This document shows positions 8,116 to 16,184 of a stretch of DNA of 49,236 nt, one piece after another. The DNA lies in the NCBI RefSeq assembly GCF_025821625.1, contig NZ_JACKSH010000260.1:1-49236 (forward strand), read 5' to 3'. The translations under genes were made by a program, and so were the position numbers. Position 1 is the stretch's first letter. The number at the start of each line of letters is the position of its first letter. Source of the stretch: Mycolicibacterium pyrenivorans. Lineage in GTDB: Bacteria; Actinomycetota; Actinomycetes; Mycobacteriales; Mycobacteriaceae. A model generated the notes under the pieces. The model was given only the letters and a program-made list of their open reading frames with translations. It did not search any database and was not told the DNA's origin.

Positions 8116-9726
8116 TCAGTCCGCGTTGACGGGGGTGGCGAGCCGGGTCGGCTCGTCGTGGCCGCGCAACGTCACGGTCTCGCCCAGAGTCCAGTGCGCA
8201 CGCTCGGTTTCGGTCGCATTGCGCACCGCCTCCGCCGAGGCCACCAGTCGCGCGGGCACGTCCTTGGCCAGTTCGCACAGCCGGGCGGCCTCGTTGACCG
8301 GTTCACCGATGACCGTGTACTCGAAGCGTTCCCGCGCACCGACGTTGCCCGCGACCACAGTTCCCGCCGCGACGCCGATGCCCGCCTCGCACTCGGGTAC
8401 CGCCTCGCGGAGGCGTCGGCTGATCTCGCGCGCCGCGGCCAGCGCCTCGTCCTCGGGATGCTGCAAGGACACCGGCGCCCCGAACACCGCCAGCACGGCA
8501 TCGCCTTCGAACTTGTTCACCAGACCGTGGTACCGGTCGACCTCCTCGACGATCACGGCGAAGAAGCGGTTCAGCAGTTCGACGACCTCGGCCGCCGGCA
8601 GGCTGGTGACGAGCTTTGTCGAGCCGATGATGTCGACGAAAATGACTGCGGCGTAGCGGTCTTCGCCGCCCAGCTCGGGCCGCTCCTTCTCCGCCAGCGC
8701 CGCGACCTCCCGACCCACGTGACGCCCGAACAGATCGCGCACCCGCTCACGCTCGCGGAGTCCGTGGACCATCGCGTTGAAGCCCCGCTGCAACTGGCCG
8801 AGTTCGGTGCCGTCGAAGACGACCAGGTTGGTGTCCAGGTCACCGCGCTCGACCCGATTCAGCGCCGAGCGCACCACGCGGACCGGTGTCACCGTGAGCC
8901 AGGCCAGGATCCACATCAGGATGGCCCCGAACAACAGGGCGAACGCGGCCAGGATCATCACCGCGACGGTGAACTGCGTCGGTGTGAGATTGCGCTGCGC
9001 CAACGTGATGGCCGCCGCCAGGAAGATGCCGAGCACGGGGACGCCCGATCCGAGCGCCCACACCAGCATCGTGCGGCCCATCAACCCCTCGGCGAACCGC
9101 CGCGGCGGTTTACCCGCCTCCAGCGCCTGAGCTGCCACCGGCCGCAGCGCGAACTCGGTGAACAGATAGCAGCTGGCCGAGACGACGATGCCGGGGAAGC
9201 TCACGCCCAGCAGCAACTTCGGGATGTACAGGGTGTTCTGCGCCGCGTACAGGGTCGTCAGCACCACCGTCCCGAGACCCCATAGCGCCAACAGGACCCG
9301 GGTCAGGCGCCATGGCGCCAGGAAGGTGTTGCGTTGGTCTTCGCGGGTCGGGGCGCGCTCCTCGATGGCCCATCGGACGTTGTTCATCACCCGGCGGGTG
9401 GCCCAGAACACGCCGACCACCAGCGCGGTCACCAAGTAGATCGGCACCGCGATGAACGTGATCTTGGCGACCGAGGGATCGAAGACACTCGGAGTGGGAA
9501 ACGCGACGGTGACCACCAGCATCGCCACGCCGATACCGATGAGATTGGCGATCACCACGAAGACGGTCAGGATGATCTGGATCCGGACCCGTCGGCGGTC
9601 TTGGCTTTCGGAGACGCGGCCGAGGATCCAGGAACCGTATTCGGGGGTCGCCGGCACCTTGCCGCTCTGCTTGGTCACCCGTTCCAACACGCGGCCCAAC
9701 CGCTGTGCCGTCCTGTTCGCGGTCAT
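8116..9726 (-). CDS. Membrane-bound class III adenylate cyclase with HAMP domain
   Basis: A 536-residue protein of the M. tuberculosis Rv1318c/Rv1319c/Rv1320c type. About six membrane segments fill the first ~290 residues, then a HAMP linker (WLTVTPVRVVRSALNRVERGD), then a cyclase domain to the C-terminus. The two metal aspartates are in VIFVDIIGST and EGDAVLAVFG, the adenine-selecting Lys in NKFEGD, and the transition-state Asn and Arg in VNEAAR. All expected catalytic residues are present, so it should make cAMP at the inner membrane. M. tuberculosis has three tandem copies here; this window has one. It is divergent from nucS with about 63 nt between. Confidence 0.9.
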   Translation of the reverse strand: MTANRTAQRLGRVLERVTKQSGKVPATPEYGSWILGRVSESQDRRRVRIQIILTVFVVIANLIGIGVAMLVVTVAFPTPSVFDPSVAKITFIAVPIYLVTALVVGVFWATRRVMNNVRWAIEERAPTREDQRNTFLAPWRLTRVLLALWGLGTVVLTTLYAAQNTLYIPKLLLGVSFPGIVVSASCYLFTEFALRPVAAQALEAGKPPRRFAEGLMGRTMLVWALGSGVPVLGIFLAAAITLAQRNLTPTQFTVAVMILAAFALLFGAILMWILAWLTVTPVRVVRSALNRVERGDLDTNLVVFDGTELGQLQRGFNAMVHGLRERERVRDLFGRHVGREVAALAEKERPELGGEDRYAAVIFVDIIGSTKLVTSLPAAEVVELLNRFFAVIVEEVDRYHGLVNKFEGDAVLAVFGAPVSLQHPEDEALAAAREISRRLREAVPECEAGIGVAAGTVVAGNVGARERFEYTVIGEPVNEAARLCELAKDVPARLVASAEAVRNATETERAHWTLGETVTLRGHDEPTRLATPVNAD

Positions 9727-9789
9727 CGTGGCGCCAGCCTAGTAACCGTGTGGGATCTACAAGCTTGTTCGACCTTTAAGGTGGTTCGG

Positions 9790-10461
9790 GTGCGTCTCGT
9801 GATCGCCCAGTGCACCGTCGACTACATCGGTCGGCTGACCGCCCATCTGCCCACGGCCCGCCGGCTTCTGCTGTTCAAAGCCGACGGTTCGGTCAGCGTG
9901 CATGCCGACGACAGGGCCTACAAACCGTTGAACTGGATGTCCCCGCCCTGCTGGGTGGTCGAGGAGGGCGACGGCGCCGCCCGGGTGTGGGTCGTCGAGA
10001 ACAAGGCGGGCGAACAACTCCGCATCACGGTCGAGGGCATCGAACACGACTCGAGCCACGAGCTCGGTGTCGACCCGGGACTGGTGAAGGACGGTGTCGA
10101 GGCCCATCTGCAGGCGTTGCTCGCCGAGCACGTGGAATTGCTCGGCACCGGTTACACGCTGGTCCGTCGCGAGTACATGACGCCGATCGGCCCAGTGGAT
10201 CTGCTCTGCCGCGACGAACAGGGCCGTTCGGTCGCGGTGGAGATCAAACGGCGTGGCGAGATCGACGGCGTCGAGCAACTCACCCGCTACCTGGAACTGC
10301 TCAACCGGGACAGCGTGCTCGCACCGGTGGCCGGTGTGTTCGCCGCCCAGCAGATCAAGCCGCAAGCGCGCACGCTCGCCCTCGATCGCGGGATACGTTG
10401 TCTGATCCTCGATTACGACAAGATGCGCGGCATGGACAGCGACGAGTTCCGGCTGTTCTGA
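9790..10461 (+). CDS. nucS: Mismatch-specific endonuclease NucS (EndoMS)
   Basis: A 223-residue NucS/EndoMS, the core of the actinobacterial mismatch repair pathway that replaces MutS/MutL. The N-terminal DNA-binding domain starts RLVIAQCTVDYIGRL. The C-terminal RecB-like nuclease carries the D-ExK site, IGPVDLLCRD followed by VAVEIKRRGEIDGVEQLTRY. The frame is open far upstream. I chose GTG 9790 because AAGGTGG lies 5 nt before it; GTG 9781 is the alternative and adds three residues. The family's C-terminus (GMDSDEFRLF) probably carries the beta-clamp contact. Confidence 0.94.
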   Translation: MRLVIAQCTVDYIGRLTAHLPTARRLLLFKADGSVSVHADDRAYKPLNWMSPPCWVVEEGDGAARVWVVENKAGEQLRITVEGIEHDSSHELGVDPGLVKDGVEAHLQALLAEHVELLGTGYTLVRREYMTPIGPVDLLCRDEQGRSVAVEIKRRGEIDGVEQLTRYLELLNRDSVLAPVAGVFAAQQIKPQARTLALDRGIRCLILDYDKMRGMDSDEFRLF

Positions 10462-10763
10462 TGGCGAGGCGTCGTCGGTCGGGGGCCGCGGGGCCGAAAA
10501 GGCACAGTGAAAGCCCGCTGCCCGCGACGCGGCGCATCGAGGTGGGCGCCGACGGCTTCGACTACGAGGTCCGGCCGGTGCCTGCGTCGAGAGCGAGCAA
10601 GGCCTACCGGTGTCCCGGATGCGACCACGAGATCAGGCCTGGCACAGCGCATGTGGTGGCCTGGCCGGCGGAGGGCCCGGACAACGTCGAGGAGCGGCGG
10701 CACTGGCACAGCCCGTGTTGGACGCACCGGGCTACGCGTGGTCCGACCCGCAGATGGTCCTAG
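10461..10763 (+). CDS. Conserved small zinc-ribbon-like protein (Rv1322-type)
   Basis: A 100-residue protein with a basic N-terminus (MARRRRSG). A putative metal knuckle, CPGCDHEI, is followed ~30 residues later by HWHSPCW. Four Cys/His ligands in this spacing suggest a zinc ribbon. The ATG overlaps the nucS TGA by 1 nt, so the gene is probably co-translated with nucS, as in M. tuberculosis. A role in DNA metabolism is only a guess from the linkage. Its stop overlaps the convergent epimerase gene by 4 nt. Confidence 0.8.
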   Translation: MARRRRSGAAGPKRHSESPLPATRRIEVGADGFDYEVRPVPASRASKAYRCPGCDHEIRPGTAHVVAWPAEGPDNVEERRHWHSPCWTHRATRGPTRRWS

Positions 10764-11239
10764 TGGTCTGCGCCGTGGTCGGCGGGCTCGACCAGCTCGA
10801 TCAGCACACCGCCGCCGTCCTTGGGGTGGATGAAGTTGATCCGGGAGTTCGAGGTGCCGCGCCGCGGTGCGTCGTAGATCAGCCGGACGCCCTGCTCGCG
10901 CAGTCGATCGCACAGCGCGTCGAGGTCGCTGACCCGGTAGGCGAACTGCTGCAAGCCCGGGCCGCGCTTGTCGAGGAACTTCGCGATGGTCGAGCTGTCG
11001 TCGATCGGGGCCATCAGCTGCACCTGGGTGCTGCCGACCGGGGCGCCGCGCACCGACAGCATCGCCTCGCGGATGCCCTGGTCCTCGTTGACCTCTTCGT
11101 GCAGCACGATCATGCCGAGGTGGTCGTGGTACCACTTGATCGCCGCGTCCAGATCGGGCACGGCGATGCCCACGTGGTCGATGGCGGTGACCAGCGCGGT
11201 GGCCAGCACAGGACGGGCATCAGTCTGCTCGGCGGTCAT
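10760..11239 (-). CDS. Methylmalonyl-CoA epimerase
   Basis: A 159-residue vicinal-oxygen-chelate (glyoxalase-fold) protein. It starts TAIDHVGIAVPDLDAAIKWY with the metal His, and continues to FAYRVSDLDAL and a C-terminal IELVEP with the metal Glu. It interconverts (S)- and (R)-methylmalonyl-CoA, linking propionyl-CoA from odd-chain or sterol breakdown to succinyl-CoA. ATG 11239 is chosen; the frame stays open much further upstream, but that part is antisense to fadA4. It is divergent from fadA4 across 93 nt. Cytoplasmic. Confidence 0.9.
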   Translation of the reverse strand: MTAEQTDARPVLATALVTAIDHVGIAVPDLDAAIKWYHDHLGMIVLHEEVNEDQGIREAMLSVRGAPVGSTQVQLMAPIDDSSTIAKFLDKRGPGLQQFAYRVSDLDALCDRLREQGVRLIYDAPRRGTSNSRINFIHPKDGGGVLIELVEPADHGADH

Positions 11240-11332
11240 ATCGCAAAGGTAACCTAACGAGATCGGTTTCGAATAGATCGGTGCGGATGTATAGCCTGAC
11301 GGGAGCCGATTGAAACCCGCTTGGAGGTAGGC

Positions 11333-12538
11333 ATGACGACGTCTGTGATTGTTGCTGGAGCCCGTACGCCGGTCGGCAAGCTGATGGGTTCGCTGAAGGA
11401 CTTCTCCGCCAGCGATCTGGGGGGCGTCGCCATCGCGGGCGCGCTCGAGAAGGCCTTCCCGGATGTCGAAGATCCGGCGTCGTTGGTCGAGTACGTGATC
11501 ATGGGTCAGGTGCTCACCGCCGGAGCCGGGCAGATGCCCGCGCGGCAGGCCGCGGTGTCGGGCGGGATCGGCTGGGACGTGCCGGCGCTGACCATCAACA
11601 AGATGTGTCTTTCCGGCATCGACGCGATCGCGCTGGCCGACCAGCTGATCCGTGCGGGGGAGTTCGACGTCGTCGTGGCCGGCGGCCAGGAGTCGATGAC
11701 CAAGGCGCCGCACCTGCTGATGAACAGCAGGTCAGGCTACAAGTACGGGGACGTCACCGTGCTCGACCACATGGCGTACGACGGCCTGTACGACGTGTTC
11801 ACCGACCAGCCCATGGGGGCGTTGACCGAACAGCGCAACGACGTCGATCAGTTCACCCGCGCCGAGCAGGACGAGTTCGCCGCGGCGTCGCACCGGAAGG
11901 CGGCCACCGCCTGGAAGAACGGCGTCTACGCCGACGAGGTGGTCCCGGTGAAGATCCCGCAGCGCAAAGGCGATCCCATCGAGTTCACCGAGGACGAGGG
12001 CATCCGGGCCGACACCACCGCGGATTCACTGGCGGGGCTCAAGCCCGCATTCCGTAAGGACGGCACGATCACCGCGGGCTCGGCTTCCCAGATCTCGGAC
12101 GGTGCATGCGCCGTGGTGGTGATGAACAAGGCGAAAGCCGAAGAGCTGGGACTGTCGTGGCTTTGCGAAATCGGTGCCCACGGTGTGGTTGCCGGGCCCG
12201 ATTCGACACTGCAGAGCCAGCCTGCCAACGCGATCCGCAAGGCCGTGGCCAAGGAAGGCATCAGTCTCGACGACCTCGATGTCATCGAGATCAACGAGGC
12301 ATTCGCGGCCGTCGCGCTCGCCTCGGCCCGGGAGTTGGGTCTGGACGAGCAGACGATGGAGGCCAAGGTCAACACCGACGGTGGCGCCATCGCGATCGGA
12401 CACCCGATCGGCATGTCCGGCGCCAGGATCACCCTGCATGCGGCGCTCGAGTTGGCGCGCCGCGGCTCCGGTTACGCGGTGACCGCGCTCTGCGGTGCAG
12501 GCGGTCAGGGCGACGCCCTGATTCTCCGGCGCCCCTGA
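11333..12538 (+). CDS. fadA4: Acetyl-CoA C-acetyltransferase (thiolase)
   Basis: A 401-residue degradative/biosynthetic thiolase. The acyl-accepting Cys92 is in NKMCLSG, His357 in IGHPIGMSG and the second catalytic Cys387 in CGAGGQG. TTGGAGGTAGGC precedes the ATG at 11333; the GTG 12 nt upstream would place the ribosome site inside the gene. It condenses or cleaves acetoacetyl-CoA. The position next to methylmalonyl-CoA epimerase matches Rv1323 in M. tuberculosis. Confidence 0.94.
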   Translation: MTTSVIVAGARTPVGKLMGSLKDFSASDLGGVAIAGALEKAFPDVEDPASLVEYVIMGQVLTAGAGQMPARQAAVSGGIGWDVPALTINKMCLSGIDAIALADQLIRAGEFDVVVAGGQESMTKAPHLLMNSRSGYKYGDVTVLDHMAYDGLYDVFTDQPMGALTEQRNDVDQFTRAEQDEFAAASHRKAATAWKNGVYADEVVPVKIPQRKGDPIEFTEDEGIRADTTADSLAGLKPAFRKDGTITAGSASQISDGACAVVVMNKAKAEELGLSWLCEIGAHGVVAGPDSTLQSQPANAIRKAVAKEGISLDDLDVIEINEAFAAVALASARELGLDEQTMEAKVNTDGGAIAIGHPIGMSGARITLHAALELARRGSGYAVTALCGAGGQGDALILRRP

Positions 12539-12600
12539 CAGCGGCATCGATCAACGACGCGGCGTAGTAGCCAGCCGGGCGGTCGGGCACAATGGCAGCC

Positions 12601-13011
12601 ATGACAAGCACATTCGACGTTCGCAGCGCGGCGAGTTGGTTTCGATTGATCGCGTTCGCGGAGGCGGTCAGCTGGGTCGGTCTGCTGATCGGCATGTACT
12701 TCAAGTACCTGGCCTCCCGGCCCACCGAGGTCGGGGTGAAGGTGTTCGGTCCCGTGCACGGGGGGATCTTCGTCGCCTTCGTCGCCGCGGCCCTACTGGT
12801 CGGTATCGCGCACCGGTGGGGAATCGGCACATGGTTGCTGGCGTTGCTGGGCAGTATCGTGCCCCTCGGCAGTGTGATTTTCCTCATATGGGCTGATCGG
12901 ACCGGACGAATGGAACCTGCTGCGGTCCCCGCGGGGGTCGTGGCGGCCAATCGCGCAGGCGCGGTGCCAGGCACCGCGCAACCAGGGCGGCCGGTACCCG
13001 AAACAACGTGA
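12601..13011 (+). CDS. DUF3817 integral membrane protein
   Basis: A 136-residue protein with three to four hydrophobic helices and the DUF3817 pattern: FRLIAFAEAVSWVGLLIGMYFKY, then VFGPVHGGIFVAFVAAALLV, then LGSIVPLGSVIF. The His in GPVHG is conserved in the family. A second family member lies at 34852-35196 with the same layout (FRL/YRV start, VVHGWVYFIY, GTIPLVGIIVE). Start could be ATG 12592 or 12601; neither has a clear ribosome site. Function unknown. It lies between fadA4 and the thioredoxin-like gene. Confidence 0.82.
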   Translation: MTSTFDVRSAASWFRLIAFAEAVSWVGLLIGMYFKYLASRPTEVGVKVFGPVHGGIFVAFVAAALLVGIAHRWGIGTWLLALLGSIVPLGSVIFLIWADRTGRMEPAAVPAGVVAANRAGAVPGTAQPGRPVPETT

Positions 13012-13024
13012 CAGACTTGTCCGC

Positions 13025-13936
13025 GTGACTCGTCCTCGACCCCCAATTGCGCCTGCCATGGCCGGTGCAGTCGACCTGTCGGCACTCAAGCAGCGGGCCG
13101 CCGCTCCCGCTCACAGCCCAGCACCGCCCGGTGCCGGCTCGGGCACCCCCGGCGGCGTCGAGATCACCGAGGCGAACCTCGAAGCCGAGGTGCTGGCCCG
13201 CTCCAACGAGGTACCCGTGGTGGTGCTGTTGTGGTCGCCGCGCAGCGACTCGAGCATCCAGCTCGTCGAGGTGCTCGCCGGTCTCGCCGCCGCCGATGGA
13301 CCGAAGTGGTCGCTGGCGACGGTGAACGTCGACACCGTGCCGCGGGTGGCCCAGATGTTCGGCGTCCAGGCGGTTCCGACTGTGGTGGCGCTGGCGGCCG
13401 GCCAACCGCTGTCGAGCTTCCAGGGGGTGCAACCGCCCGACCAGCTGCGACGGTGGATCGACTCACTGCTCGATGCGACAGCCGGGAAGCTCAGCGGCGG
13501 GGGAGAAACCGACCAGCCCGAACAACTCGACCCGGAGGTCGAGCAGGCCCGCGCGCATCTCGACAACGGCGACTTCGACGCCGCCCGCGCCGCATACCAG
13601 GCGATCCTGGACGCCGATCCCAACCACGCCGAGGCCAAGGGCGCGGTCCGCCAGATCGGTTTCCTCCAGCGGGCGACCACTCATCCCACGGATGCCGTGG
13701 CGATCTCCGATGCCGCACCGGACGACATCGACGCGGCATTCGCCGCCGCTGACGTCGAGATCCTGGCGCAGGACGTCGCAGCCGCCTTTCGGCGGCTGAC
13801 CGCCCTGGTCAAGCGCACTGCGGGCGACGACCGCACGAAGGTGCGGACCCGCCTGATCGAGCTGTTCGACCTCTTCGACCCCGCCGATCCCGAGGTGATC
13901 GCGGGCCGCCGCAATCTGGCCAACGCGCTGTACTGA
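13025..13936 (+). CDS. Thioredoxin-like co-chaperone without CxxC, with C-terminal TPR region
   Basis: A 303-residue protein of the Rv1324/YbbN (CnoX) type. A Pro/Ala-rich N-terminus (1-45) precedes a thioredoxin domain (about 47-155). The active-site position reads WSPRSDSS, with Ser74 and Ser77 where the CxxC cysteines should be, while the cis-proline motif AVPTVVAL is kept. The C-terminal third is helical, TPR-like (ARAHLDNGDFDAARAAYQAI) and ends RRNLANALY. It should bind clients rather than exchange disulfides. GTG 13025 start. Convergent with glgB with an 18-nt gap. Confidence 0.88.
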   Translation: MTRPRPPIAPAMAGAVDLSALKQRAAAPAHSPAPPGAGSGTPGGVEITEANLEAEVLARSNEVPVVVLLWSPRSDSSIQLVEVLAGLAAADGPKWSLATVNVDTVPRVAQMFGVQAVPTVVALAAGQPLSSFQGVQPPDQLRRWIDSLLDATAGKLSGGGETDQPEQLDPEVEQARAHLDNGDFDAARAAYQAILDADPNHAEAKGAVRQIGFLQRATTHPTDAVAISDAAPDDIDAAFAAADVEILAQDVAAAFRRLTALVKRTAGDDRTKVRTRLIELFDLFDPADPEVIAGRRNLANALY

Positions 13937-13954
13937 CCGTTCGGCGGTGGGGGC

Positions 13955-16180
13955 CTAGGGCCTCTCGGGCTCGAACCACAGCGCGGACAGCGGCGGCAAC
14001 ACCATCACCGCCGATGCCGGCCTGCCATGCCACGGTTCGTCGGTCGCCTCGATGGCGCCGTAGTTGCCGATGCCCGAACCGTGGTAGCTGTCGGAATCGG
14101 TATTGAGCACCTCACGCCATATACCCGCGTGCGGCAGGCCCAGCCGGTAGCGCGAGTGCTCGGAGCCGGAGAAGTTGAAGACGCACGCCATCATCGAGCC
14201 GTCATCGCCGAACCGCAGGAAGCTCAACACGTTGTTGGCCGAGTCGTTGGCGTCGATCCAGGAGTAGCCCTCCGGCTGCGTATCCCGCGACCACAGCGCC
14301 CGGCTGCGGCGGTAGACACCGTTGGCGTCCGACAGCATCCGCAGAATCCCGTCCGAGAAACCCCCCTCGTCGAGCTGATACCAGTCGACCCCACGCTCCT
14401 CCGACCACTCGGCACGCTGACCGAACTCCTGGCCCATGAAGAGCAACTGCTTTCCGGGGTGCGCCCACTGGTAAGCGAGCAGACTGCGGATACCGGCGGC
14501 CTTCATGTGGTCGTTGCCGGGCATCCGGCCCCACAGCGTGCCCTTGCCGTGCACCACCTCGTCGTGGCTGATGGGGAGCACGAAGTTCTCGCTGAACGCG
14601 TACAGCAGGGAGAACGTCAACTCGTGGTGATGGTAACTGCGGTGGATCGGATCACGCTTGATGAATTCGAGCGTGTCGTTCATCCAGCCCATGTTCCACT
14701 TCATCGAAAAGCCAAGGCCGCCAAGGTTGGTCGGGCGAGTGACGCCCGGCCAGGAGGTCGACTCCTCGGCGATGGTGACGATGCCGGGGTTGATCTTGTG
14801 GACGGTGGCGTTCATCTCCTGCAGGAACTGCACCGCCTCGAGGTTCTCCCGGCCACCGTGGATGTTCGCTGTCCAGCCACCCTCGGGCCGCGAGTAGTCC
14901 AGGTACAGCATCGACGCCACGGCGTCCACCCGTAGACCGTCGATGTGGTACTCCTGCAACCAGTACAGGGCGTTGGCGACCAGGAAGTTGCGGACCTCCG
15001 CCCGACCGAAGTCGAAAACATAAGTGCCCCAGTCCAGCTGCTCGCCACGTCGCGGGTCGGCGTGCTCGTAGAGCGCGGTGCCGTCGAAGCGGCCGAGCGC
15101 CCACGCGTCCTTCGGGAAGTGCGCAGGCACCCAGTCCACCAGCACGCCGATACCGGCCCGGTGCAGGGTGTCGACGAGATGGCGGAACTCGTCGGGCGTG
15201 CCGAACCGTGACGACGGTGCGTAGTAGGAGGTGACCTGGTAACCCCACGATCCGCCGAACGGGTGCTCTGCGACGGGCAGCATCTGGACATGGGTGAAAC
15301 CGTGCTCGACCACGTACTGCGTGAGTTGGTCGGCCAGTTCGGTGTAGCTGAGCCCGGGTCGCCACGACCCGAGGTGGACCTCGTAGGTACTCATCGGCTC
15401 GAACACCGGGTTGCGCAACGTGCGGCCGGCCATCCAGTCGTCGTCGGCCCAGGTGTACTCGCTGCGGGTGACCTTCGACGCGGTCTGCGGCGGCACCTCG
15501 GTGGCGAACGCCATCGGGTCCGCGCGTTCGGTGACCACGCCGTCGGCGCCGTGCACCCGCAACTTGTAGAGCCCGCCCACCGGGAAGCCGGGCCAGAACA
15601 GCTCCCACACTCCCGTCGAGCCGAGCGCGCGTAGTTGCGCTTCGACACCGTCCCAGTGGTTGAACTCCCCGATCAGGCTGATGCCCTTGGCATTCGGTGC
15701 CCAGACCGCGAAGGACACACCTTCGACGACACCGTCGGGGGTGGTGAAACTCCGTGGATGGGCACCGAGCACCTCCCAGAGGCGTTCGTGTCGCCCCTCG
15801 GAGAACAGGTGCAGGTCGATCTCGCCGAGGGTGGGCAGGAACCGGTAGGCATCGGCGACGGTGTGCACGTGCGGGCTCTGGCCACCGGTGTCGTAGCTGA
15901 TCTCCAGGCGGTAGTCCACCAGGTCGGTGAACGGCAACGCGACGGCGAACAATCCGGCCTCGACGTGCTCGAAGCGGTGGCGCTTGCCGCCGATCACCGC
16001 GTCCACCGCCACGGCGTGCGGGCGATAGGCACGGATGACCGTGTGGTCGCCGTACTCGTGGGCGCCGAGCACCGAGTGCGGATCGTGGTGGTCGCCCGCC
16101 AGGATGCGGTTGAGGTCGGCGGTGTGCGGCCGCAGGTGCGGGCTCTCGGCCTGGTGGGTCAGGTTGGACGCTTTGGTCAT
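13955..16180 (-). CDS. glgB: 1,4-alpha-glucan branching enzyme
   Basis: A 741-residue GH13 branching enzyme, close to the M. tuberculosis length. Two N-terminal beta-sandwich modules (about 25-225) precede the barrel. The nucleophile is the Asp in DGLRVDAVASM, the acid Glu in IAEESTSWP and the stabilising Asp in ISHDEVVHG. It adds alpha-1,6 branches to glucan made by GlgE, the alternative being classical glycogen. Its ATG lies 4 nt after the glgE stop, so glgE-glgB form an operon, as in mycobacteria generally. Confidence 0.96.
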   Translation of the reverse strand: MTKASNLTHQAESPHLRPHTADLNRILAGDHHDPHSVLGAHEYGDHTVIRAYRPHAVAVDAVIGGKRHRFEHVEAGLFAVALPFTDLVDYRLEISYDTGGQSPHVHTVADAYRFLPTLGEIDLHLFSEGRHERLWEVLGAHPRSFTTPDGVVEGVSFAVWAPNAKGISLIGEFNHWDGVEAQLRALGSTGVWELFWPGFPVGGLYKLRVHGADGVVTERADPMAFATEVPPQTASKVTRSEYTWADDDWMAGRTLRNPVFEPMSTYEVHLGSWRPGLSYTELADQLTQYVVEHGFTHVQMLPVAEHPFGGSWGYQVTSYYAPSSRFGTPDEFRHLVDTLHRAGIGVLVDWVPAHFPKDAWALGRFDGTALYEHADPRRGEQLDWGTYVFDFGRAEVRNFLVANALYWLQEYHIDGLRVDAVASMLYLDYSRPEGGWTANIHGGRENLEAVQFLQEMNATVHKINPGIVTIAEESTSWPGVTRPTNLGGLGFSMKWNMGWMNDTLEFIKRDPIHRSYHHHELTFSLLYAFSENFVLPISHDEVVHGKGTLWGRMPGNDHMKAAGIRSLLAYQWAHPGKQLLFMGQEFGQRAEWSEERGVDWYQLDEGGFSDGILRMLSDANGVYRRSRALWSRDTQPEGYSWIDANDSANNVLSFLRFGDDGSMMACVFNFSGSEHSRYRLGLPHAGIWREVLNTDSDSYHGSGIGNYGAIEATDEPWHGRPASAVMVLPPLSALWFEPERP

Positions 16181-16184
16181 GTCG

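Noticed and set aside
8172..8501. Short Arg/Ser-rich frames within the cyclase gene
   Set aside because: Alternate-frame shadows in a gene with intact catalytic motifs.
11240..11713. Upstream extension of the methylmalonyl-CoA epimerase frame
   Set aside because: It is antisense to fadA4 and the glyoxalase fold starts after ATG 11239.
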